This document shows, one piece after another, positions 56,284 through 64,000 of a stretch of DNA of 64,000 nt. The position numbers and the translations under genes are program-made. The notes under the pieces were generated by a model. The model made no database searches. It was not told the DNA's origin and worked only from the letters and a program-made list of their open reading frames with translations. The first letter of the stretch is position 1, and each line of letters starts with the position of its first letter. The DNA is from Lunularia cruciata. Taxonomy: Eukaryota > Streptophyta > Marchantiopsida > Lunulariales > Lunulariaceae. The stretch covers positions 67,001-131,000 of the forward strand of contig OX419755.1 in the NCBI GenBank assembly GCA_948567375.1. Reading direction: 5' to 3'.

Positions 56284-57096
56284 ATGGTGATTTTGGAAGA
56301 CAAGGAGGCTCTCAAAGCTTTTGAGGAGCTCAAGCAATCCCTTGTTGTAGCTCCAATTCTTGCTAAACCTGATTGGAGTAAGCCTTTCATCCTCTACACT
56401 GATGCTTCTAATGTAGCTATAGAATGCACTCTTAGTCAATTAGACCAAGATGGGCATAATCATCCAATAGCTTATGCTAGTAGGCAGATGGTTTCAGCAG
56501 AGAAGAACTACTCTGTCACGGAGAGAGAAGGGTTGGCAGTGATCTTTGGTCTCAAGAAGTTTAGACACGACTTGATTGGAGGGAAAGCCACCATTGTCAT
56601 GGATCACAAGGCTTTGAAGTACATCTTCAACAAGCCTAATGTTGAAGGGAGACTAGCAAGGTGGATGATACTCTTGTCTAAGTATGACTACACCATTGAG
56701 GATAGGCCAGGAAAGAAACATGCAAATGCTGATTTGTTATCTAGAGCCTATGATCATGATGGAGATGAGCCAATGGATGATTCCTTCCCGGATGAGGAGC
56801 TCATGACAATCTCAGTCACTCAAGAGGTTCCAATGGAGTACAAGGAGATTGTGGATTTTGTGACAAGAGGTAACTATCCAGAAGGGATGCATGCTAGGGA
56901 GTGGAAGGCCCTTGCAACAAGATCTAGACCTTACACAATGGTGGAGGATATTCTTTTTCACCAAGGAGCAGATGGTCTACTTCAAAGAGCAGTGGGTAAG
57001 GAAGAGTCTATCCTACTCATAAAGGAGTTTCATGAAGGTTTAGTATGTGGAGGACACTTTGCACGAAAGGTGACTGCTTTCAAGATTCTAGAGGCA
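56284..57096 (+). pseudogene. Family B RNase H and HH half of integrase zinc domain
   Basis: RNase H with LYTDASNVAIECTLSQ, EREGLAVIFGLKKF, MDHKALKYIFNKP and ANADLLSRAYD, uninterrupted from 56284. Then LLIKEFHEGLVCGGHFARK, the two His of the HHCC zinc domain, and FKILE, where B stops at 57096. The protein would continue with the Cys half, found at 10322 on the minus strand. Confidence 0.92.
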
Positions 57097-57099
57097 ACT
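57096..57099. other. Right breakpoint of inferred 46.8-kb inversion
   Basis: Left side: family B coding (GAGGCA). Right side: family C leader in antisense (TTGCAAAAG). Three bases (AAC) can be assigned to either side and also fit the left junction. See 10322-10323 for the reciprocal junction. Confidence 0.75.
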
Positions 57100-57198
57100 T
57101 GCAAAAGTCTTCCAAACTAGCAAAACTTCTCAAAATCTGGCCAAATAGCAAAACTCCTCCAAATCTGGCCAAAATCTGACAAAAAATCCTTAAGGTTG
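57097..57198 (-). other. Leader stretch after the C LTR
   Basis: Sense strand, it runs from CAACCTTAAGG after the LTR end to CTTTTGCAA at the breakpoint, with 19-20 bp imperfect units (TTTGGAGGAGTTTTGC-like). The same unit series continues at 10323. No recognised primer site follows the LTR end. Confidence 0.5.
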
Positions 57199-57860
57199 TG
57201 TTGTGCATATATACATCGCTACACAACATACATCATTGTCAACATCATACACTATAGAAACACAACTCACACATAAGTCATACATAGACTCCAAAGTGCC
57301 ACAATAATCAAATTGCTGAACAATTTCAACTCAACTCAACTCAGATCAGTACTTGATCTGTCACTCTATAAACTGCCAACAACTAGGCACTGATTATAGT
57401 CAAGCCACACCCACTCAAGCATAGAGAATCCAGGTGACGCTCACCGGTCTCTATCCACCATAGCTAGGAACTCGAAGGCTCAACATCAGAGAAGTGAGCT
57501 CTCTGGAGCTCACTTTGAAACTATACCCCTTGGACTCGAGCTAGCACTGAAACCCTAATGGTCTCACTGATGGCACACTCGACGGTGCAAACGGTGCAAA
57601 GTGACGGTGGGCCCCACTGTGAAGTCAGTACCCCGAACACCAAATCTAACTGTCGGAAAGTAGTCCCTGAGAAATTGCTAGAATAACTCTAACTACTATC
57701 ATTGGAACTCCAGTGTCCGAGCAACTAGATGTGGAACTACAAATGGCGTGACAGCTATCGTGCATATATAGATTGCTACACAACATACATCGCTGTCAAC
57801 ATCATACACTATAGAAGCACAACTCACACATAAGTCATACATAGACTCTAAAGTGCCACA
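57199..57860 (-). mobile_element. 3' LTR of C2 (662 bp)
   Basis: Same length and ends as the C1 LTR (TGTGGCAC..CACAACA on the sense strand). A polypurine tract AGGGGGGCGAT lies at 57861-57871. The two terminal 105-bp repeats are 57756-57860 and 57199-57303. In the ancestral arrangement this LTR would also have served as the 5' LTR of C1. Confidence 0.85.
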
Positions 57861-58029
57861 ATCGCCCCCCTAGCTGGCGGTTAGGTCCCTCTAACTCCAG
57901 ATAGCCATCTACTCTAAGTATATGGTATACCCTCTAATGGGCAAAGATCAGGAGGCCGGGTGCTATGGAGCCCCATCATTAGTCGCCTGTCTGCAATCTA
58001 TACCATATAAAGAATGAACTAGCTATAGG
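57861..58029 (-). other. Polypurine tract and 3' UTR of C2
   Basis: Sense-strand end AGCTAGGGGGGCGAT directly before the LTR start. The rest is non-coding and matches 30251-30417 of C1. Confidence 0.65.
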
Positions 58030-58371
58030 TCAAGTACATCTAGGACATAACCACTGTCCCTGAGGAACCACCGTGAGGGGAGGAGTCATACATGCCATAT
58101 GCCATCCTCTCAAACAACTATCACACACTAACATAGTAGCAGCTCCACCAGGAGAGTCACATAACATACACCTCAAGCCTGCACGTACAAGTGCCAAGCT
58201 TGGGTCCATAGTACCATCAATGTTTGGAAGGTGGCATGGCGCACAATTGCGCACATGATCCTTCCAAACAACACCATCACGTTTTTCTAACACAAGGACT
58301 CCAGATGGCAAAACCTCACGCACTCTCAAGATAGTGCGGCCTGTAGAAACATCAAGTGTCGTCGGTGCTGT
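58030..58371 (-). pseudogene. C2 polyprotein C-terminus with intact PHD finger
   Basis: The frame reads RVREVLPSGVLVLEKRDG (SH3-like beta segment after integrase), NCAPCHLPNIDGTMDPSLALV (linker) and then a complete C4HC3 PHD finger: CMLC, CDSC, W-H-MAC, and QGQWLCPRC with the conserved Trp before the last Cys pair. PHD fingers usually bind histone H3 tails, so a role in targeting integration or marking chromatin is plausible but inferred. The domain is intact here; the polyprotein is broken upstream. The C1 counterpart is at 29949-30250. Confidence 0.9.
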
Positions 58372-59290
58372 CTACTGTAGATATACATAGTTGCATGGAT
58401 GAAATTGACGGATCAAGGGTCTATAACCTCCTCCTCGAATGGTAGCATAGCGTAAAGTATCTCTATGCTGAGCAATCGCCAAGTTCTCAAAGGCCATTGG
58501 CATCACTCTCTGAAAGATCTCTGCCCGCTGAGAACATGCGCTCATCCATACATCGGGGTCATCCAAGTCCAAAACTACAGTAGCATCTTGACGAATGGCT
58601 GCAGGTAAATCTGGATCTCATCCATAGAGTAGAAAGTATGGAGAGAAGGATGCTAAGGAGGCATGCCGGCTGAACCGATAGCCCATGGCCAACCAAGGTA
58701 ACTGGAGATCCCAATCTCCCAAGTGGCCTCTCTGCAAACCATACTTTTGCAATCCTCTCTTCACCGTCTGAACCACTCTCTCTGCTAAGCCATCTGCCTC
58801 AGGGTGATCTCGGGATGTAATACAATGATCAATCAAAGCCTTGTCACACAAGACCTGAAACTCTCAAGAACTCTGTACCCTGATCAGTCAAAACCTCAGT
58901 TGGTGCACCAAAATGACTAAGAACTCAATCCAGGAACGAGTAAGCTGTCCCTTAACTAGACTTGTCAGGAAGTGCCACCAACTCAATCCACTTGGAGAAG
59001 TGCTCCACCATCACCAAAACATACCGATGATGTCTTGCAGTCAGCGGTAAAGGTCCGGCAAAGTCCAAACTCCAACGGTAACCCAATCCCATGATAGGTA
59101 ATGGGTGTAACTGTGGCGTAGGAGCATTGAATGATGCTCTAACTTGGTCACAAACCACACATCTGGCAACAAACTGCTGTACCTCGGTCTGCATACCGCG
59201 CCACCAATAATGACTCTAGAGTAAGCTATACGTACGCTTTACTCCAAAATGTCCTAGCTCCTCATGAGCATGATGGGCCAACTGTGGTCT
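58372..59290 (-). pseudogene. C2 integrase
   Basis: Zinc domain HAHEELGHFGVKRT and CVVCDQVRASF, core Asp in WSLDFAGPL, second Asp in TDQGTEF, Glu in DGLAERVVQTVKRG, then LGDWDLQLPWLAMGY and a tail (ENLAIAQHRDTLRYA, CNYVYLQ). All three D-D-E residues can be read but in several frames (58952-59194, 58618-58851, 58372-58572), with stops between. Confidence 0.88.
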
Positions 59291-60404
59291 CTATGATGGA
59301 AGTGGTACTACTCGCACTCTACCATCCTCCCATACACGCAAAACGTGTCTACCCTCCAATCTGAATCGTCTGGCTTGCTGAAGAACACTGTCTCTCTCCT
59401 TGGCCCCAACTGTGCCACCCACAACACCAGTGCAAAGATAGTCCATCACTAAGACATCATCATGAATGTCTTGCTGAACTGTACCAATATCTTCACTCTT
59501 TGGAGCTGTGACCTCAATAACTCCTCCTGTATGCGCTGAGAGAGATACCACCAAAGCCTCTGCAAATACACAGAAAGGCCAATGCATGCAAACCTGGCAC
59601 CATCTCCTCATCTGTCTCACCATGCCAACGTGCTCCGGTCTGATCCTGCTGGCTGGGACATGGGTTTCTACTCAACCCATCTGCATCACGGTTCACCACT
59701 CCAGGTCTATGAACAACCGTGAAATCATACTCCTGTAAAATCAAAGCCCATCGTGCAAGCTTCCCTAAAAGCTTGTCGGACTCCATCAACCACTTCAGCG
59801 GCTGATGATTAGTGATGAGAGTTAAGGGGTTACCAAATAGGTAACATCGGAAAGGTGCTACTTCCCAAACTGCTGCCAAGCACTCTCCCTCATATGAACT
59901 ATACTTCACCTCCGCTGAATTGTTGGAGCGACTAGCATAGGCCACCACAAACTCCTTCCCCTCATCATCATGTTAGATGAGCACTGCTCCAAGCCCCAAC
60001 ATACTCCGATCAGTGTGAACCTGAAATGGTCGTTCCCTGATTGGTCTCCTCAAAATAGGAGCAGATGTCAACCTCTCCTTGAGCTCTACAAAAGCTCTCT
60101 CCTGCTCATCTCCCCAACACCACTCCTGTGTAAGCTTGGTCAGCTTCATCAAGGCCTTGGCAATGGCACTAAATCCTCTAACATAGTGGCAATAGAAGTT
60201 CGCCAACCCAAGGAATGCTCGCACTCTGCTCACATCCGTAGGCAAAGGAATACGTGCAATAGCCTCCACCTGGGTTTGCTGAACACCAAGTCCTCCGGGG
60301 TAGATAGTGTGACCCAAATACTCAACCTGCTTGTGGAAGAATCTACACTTCCCAAGATGTAGTTTGAGTCCATGAGATCTCAACCTCTCAAACACCTCCA
60401 ACAA
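59291..60404 (-). pseudogene. C2 RNase H and linker to integrase
   Basis: 59973-60404: LRSHGLKLHLGKCRFF, QVEYLGHTIYPGGLGVQ, FLGLANFYCHYVRGFS, FQVHTDRSMLGLGAVL. 59514-59948: VAYASRSNNSAEVKYSSYEG, ITNHQPLKWLMES and NRDADGLSRNP, the RNase H end. The segment 59291-59623 links to the integrase zinc domain. Mostly open, with one stop between the two large frames. Confidence 0.88.
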
Positions 60405-61138
60405 CTATCTCTCATGCTCTTCCACAGTAGTGCTAGAAACCAAATGTCATCAATATAGCACCGAGCAAAATCCAATCCAGCTAGGATCCTATCCATGACC
60501 CGCTAGAACTCAGCAGGAGTGTTCTTCAACCCGAATGGTAAGAACCTCCACTGATATAACACATCCTTGCCGTGAGGATCAATAGCCCAAAATGTTATCT
60601 TGGACTTATCCTCCTCCTTGATTGGCAACTGATGATATCCGACTCGAAGATCCAAAGTACTGAAGATCTTTGCATGCCCAATCGCATCAAAAATCTCCTC
60701 CGGTGTAGGCATGGCATACCGATCAGCCCAAGTCTGTCGGTTGATTGGACGGTAATCTTCACACATCCGCCTATCTGTATAGTTGCCATGCATATCCTTC
60801 TTGGCTGGCATCATTGTCGCTGATGCATACTCTCCATGTGAAATCTCCACCAAACCAGCCTCAAAAAGGTCACTACTCTGGCTCTGAATCAATGTCCTCT
60901 CCATCTCACTATATCGATAAGGACGTCGGAAAATTGGTGTGTTGCTAGTCAGCTCAATCCGTATACCAGGTCCCTTCAGAGCACCCAAATCCTTCATATT
61001 GAAGGCAAAACAACTCGTGTGACTCCTCAAGAACCTCCCAACCCTCTGTCTTTCCTCTCCAGTAAGCTTGGGTCCAAGATCTAGCTCCCAAGTATCCTCT
61101 ATAACTGTAGTAAGAGTGGAAGACGTACTGACTGGCTG
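60405..61138 (-). pseudogene. C2 reverse transcriptase
   Basis: Open from 61030 to 60503: FAFNMKDLGALKGPGIRIEL, FEAGLVEISHGEYASATMM, MCEDYRPINRQT, STLDLRVGYHQLPI with the first catalytic Asp, and PFGLKNTPAEF. The catalytic pair is in RCYIDDI at about 60450 in the next frame. This type (DYRxIN, YIDDI) differs from RT of families A and B and sits in a separate Ty3/gypsy branch. Confidence 0.9.
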
Positions 61139-62473
61139 CTATACTAGGCCCTTGGGAGCAATAGTGTCATGCTCCCGACCACCAGAGGTCCCAACCTCTG
61201 TGTGAAAAACTCCCTCCACTCTGGCTGCAAGCTCCACACGTCCTCTGGCTGCATCCCATGTGGACCAAGGGTGTAATCCAAGTAGCTCACGCTCACCTGG
61301 ATGGACTCCAAGTAGACCACTCTCCCTAGTAGCTACTGGATGTGTCCCAAGAATACCATGTCCACTTAGTCCATCACCCCCAACATGTGCATGAATCGTC
61401 TCGATAGGCACAAGGCTCACAAGTGTCCAAGTGGTGATGCCTATCAAGTGCATCCTACGCTGCTTTGCCAAGCCAAGGCTCACAATCCAGGTCAAACAGT
61501 TCAGGTCCATAGCCTGACCTAACACCTGACGCTTGGATGCCTCTGACACTATTGGAACAGCGGTAATACCGGTGCAGAAACCCATCGCCCGCTCTCTCTC
61601 ATCAGCATTGGGCTCCACCAACTGCTGTAACTGTGAGTCCCAAACAAGTCCAAGTCCTCCCTCTCGAAAAGCATGAGAGCCTGCGAAACTCATGAGTGTG
61701 GGAAATGCAACTCTAGGCTATCCAACTAGGTTCACCACTGCCATAGGTGACCTATCAGCCACTACCATTGTCTAAGACTGATGCCCAGCATCCAAGATAT
61801 CATCAACAAGAATGAGGTCTAGTCGTTGAATCCCATCATAACTACGTTGTAGAACCTCTTTGGGTAAGAAGTTCGTCCACCAAAGACGAAGACGATGAGC
61901 CCATGATCCCACTCTGGCTGCATCTAACAATACAGCAGGTCCCATCCAAGAATGGACCTAATGTGTACTCGCCACCACTCTAGTGCGAGAATCTCCCATC
62001 AAAGGAACGTTCTCCAAAGGGTAAGCTGGAGAAACAGACTGATGAACCTAGAGATGTCGTAGTATCTGTAACATCTCCCAAAACACACCAGAACGAGGAT
62101 CCTAAAGACCCAAACCACGGCCCGTACGTGTATGTCCCTAACATGGCCATCCAGAAATCACCAAGTGAATAGGCCCATGTCTCTCTAGGTCATGCGCCTC
62201 CAGTAAGGAAATGTCTCCTAGTAGGGGCTTTTGGTAACCTCTGACTGCTGACATCGGTAATAACTCTAGATACCAATAGGCCAAGTGTGCCACATGATGT
62301 AGAGAGACTTGCCTAGTAGTCTCATCTCTCTCTACATACAAGTACCTCTGTACTCGTAAACCCGCCTGTAACACCGCAACTAGTCCGGTGTTGATCCCAC
62401 CAAACAACTCCAATAGGCATATCCCCTCTACTGGATACTGCCAAGCAATGAGTACGGTATCCAAAGGTATCAA
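61139..62473 (-). pseudogene. C5-cytosine DNA methyltransferase domain of C2 pol (DNMT3-like)
   Basis: Motif I LLELFGGINTG (62416-62387), RYLYVERDE, then GPIHLVISGWPC with the catalytic P-C-Q at 62146-62138, whose Gln codon is now TAG. Motif VI LENVPLMGD (ENV at 62014-62006). Motif VIII HRLRLWWTN (61900-61871). Motif IX NADERERAMGF near 61610. Motif X LGQAMDLNCLTWIVS (~61535-61490). The order and spacing are those of a complete catalytic domain of about 320 residues; the motif X form RQ-L-GxxMD recalls DNMT3/DRM-side enzymes more than CMT or MET1. It lies between protease and RT in one orientation in both C copies. Stops at PCQ and elsewhere make this copy inactive. Confidence 0.88.
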
Positions 62474-63170
62474 AGTAATCGCCTTTGGAAGCTCATCTTC
62501 ACACTCATCTCCTGATGGTACAAAGGCTCCACTCCAAGCCTACTGCACCAACTGATCTGCATGTTGCTACAATGCCTCCTCTGAACTCCACAATAGAACA
62601 TCCAAGGTGGATGGAACAATCCCACTTGTACTCCAAAGTCAAGTGATTTCCTCTAGTACAAGAGTATCCTTTGCATGGGTGTTCCCCTCCAACAAGTCAC
62701 CAGGCCAAGTAACTGCACCGCTGAAAGCTAAAACTGATGCTGTCATGGTCCCGGACTGTAGTGAGCCAAGACTGGCACTATTGAAGTGTACTAGTAGGCG
62801 ACATACCCGTCCCTCACCAGACTGCCAACCAGGTCTATAAGAGGTTATCTCCTCCCAATAGTCAATGCTGAAACCCATAGGGTATAACACTGCTCCCCCA
62901 ACTAGCACATCATATGACTCAACTATCGTCGCAATAGCCTGAGCTCTCACCACCGAGCTATCAGTCGGATGACCAGGCTGAACCTAGACAACAAGCTCTC
63001 CACGTGTGATGTACTGTGTCAAACCACCACCAAGAGATGTCTGGATCTGAAATGGACACCTCTCCACATCGATCTTCCGTAACTCCAGACCGACAACTGC
63101 AGCCTTCCCCAACATAAGGGGCTGCGTACCAGAGTCTAACAAGACTCTGTGGTGTATAGACCTTCCCTAA
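62474..63170 (-). pseudogene. C2 aspartic protease and linker to methyltransferase
   Basis: The protease loop is VLLDSGTQPLMLGKAAVV with D-S-G at 63137-63129, kept intact, followed by CPFQIQTSLGGGLTQYI and, after one stop, SYDVLVGGAVLYPMGFSIDYWEE (62639-62953). The downstream ~150 residues before the methyltransferase are not a known domain. Confidence 0.8.
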
Positions 63171-64000
63171 AGGTCCCACCAAACAAAAAATCCCCCTCTG
63201 GTTATCCAATAGGACAACACCAGATATAAACCACGCTCTCTCAAAGGCCGGTCTAGCTGGCAACTCCTCCAGTCTAGCCGCTGCTGCCTGCCATAAACCA
63301 CTAGTCGCTGAATGGATCCCATGCTCCTCAACCAAGTCAGCTCCACTACCAACCACCTTTGCTCTAGTAGTAGGAACTGCACCATCCCTACTCTCACACA
63401 ACGTGACAGCCAACCGGAACATTGGGGTTGGGTCAACTCCCAATGTAAACATGTCACTGGCTGAAAACAAAGGATGCCGCATAATCAGTTGAGCCGCCCC
63501 CAACATCATGCTAGACTCAGTCTGTGTAGTAGTAGGTGGCTGACTAGCAAGTACTCCATCAAGTACTCCATCACTACCTACTACACTTGCACTGGGACGT
63601 CTAGGAACCATGGATGTCGTCTGTAATGCCTCAGATAGCGTGAAAGATTGGGGAAGTCTGACTTGTCCCCCAACCTTTCCTCTCTGTGGGTCCAACTCCA
63701 CTGATGCTCCTCTAGGCTCTGGAGCACGTACTGCACTCCTAGTCACTCCTGCAGATGCATCCACCTGTGTTGCTCTGCACATGAAGTCCAAAGCATCTCT
63801 ATCACCAGCATATGAGGTGGAAGCCTCAGCACCCAAATCTGATCTCCTTTGAGCAATAGCCATACTAGCCAATCTCTGCTCCAACTGCTCAATCCGAGTA
63901 GCCATAGCTGTGTCAGAAGTAAGGGCAAGTACTGCACTCCTACTAGGTGTAGATCCTCTACCACCACCTCTACCACCTTGTCCTCCATGAACTGGAGCTC
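63171..64000 (-). pseudogene. C2 gag C-terminal part, cut by window edge
   Basis: Sense frame 63905-63171: coiled coil IEQLEQRLASMAIAQ, then LPQSFTLSEAL, LGAAQLIMRHPLF, RLEELPARPAFERA and GVVLLDNQRG leading into protease. At the window end the RGG-rich tail HGGRGGRGGGRGS begins. The 735-base frame has no stop, better preserved than in C1. No CCHC knuckle. Confidence 0.8.

Noticed and set aside
10322-57096. Two independent insertions of family C into family B at the same codon
   Set aside because: At both junctions the C side is internal leader sequence, not an LTR terminus, and the two C sides are complementary to each other; one inversion explains both.

Overview
The window is plant nuclear DNA made almost entirely of LTR retrotransposons, nested several levels deep and heavily decayed. 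I see no host gene, tRNA, rRNA or CRISPR array. Large LTRs, Asp-tRNA-type primer sites, Ty3/gypsy pol domains and stop codons of cytosine-deamination type point to a land plant with a large, methylated genome. A gymnosperm or fern is my guess at low confidence; the sequence does not fix the species.

I separate five families. Family A is a Ty3/gypsy element with 3.2-3.8 kb LTRs, TG..CA ends and a primer site directly after the 5' LTR. Each long LTR holds a long coiled-coil reading frame in its U3 part. Copies: 4438-7637 (5' LTR), 12740-16435, 20151-23877, 32926-36125 and 37333-45836 (3' LTR, with pol at 45837-51059). A short ORF-less relative is complete at 37587-42319 and has a solo LTR at 26250-28124. 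Family B is Ty3/gypsy with ~0.69 kb LTRs: 51060-57096 plus 8574-10322, and a decayed copy at 31080-36363. Family C is Ty3/gypsy with a 662-bp LTR. Its polyprotein carries a C5-cytosine DNA methyltransferase between protease and reverse transcriptase and a PHD finger after integrase. Copies: C1 (+, 10323-31079, interrupted), C2 (-, 57097 to beyond 64000) and fragment C3 (36364-36810). Family D/G is an old element at 1-4232 with an LTR fragment at 19141-19750. Family E (25057-29717) is a TG..CA unit full of ~90-bp tandem repeats.

Layout: 1-4232 decayed element G; 4438-8573 5' LTR and gag of A; 8574-10322 3' end of B; 10323-31079 C1 carrying A, D and E insertions; 31080-36363 old B copy; 36364-37332 C3 and unassigned DNA; 37333-51059 3' LTR, pol and gag of A on the minus strand; 51060-57096 5' part of B; 57097-64000 C2.

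Two breakpoints, 10322/10323 and about 57096/57097, account for the arrangement. Flipping the ~46.8 kb between them rebuilds B from its two halves (its integrase zinc domain is cut at the same codon), rejoins a short tandem repeat in the C leader, and brings the two halves of A back into order. I read this as an inversion that came after nesting. Before it, C2 and C1 would have been a tandem pair sharing one LTR inside a B copy, itself inside C3.

The most interesting content is the methyltransferase plus PHD retrotransposon (C) and the U3-embedded gene of family A. All copies here are broken, so activity must be judged from other copies in the genome.
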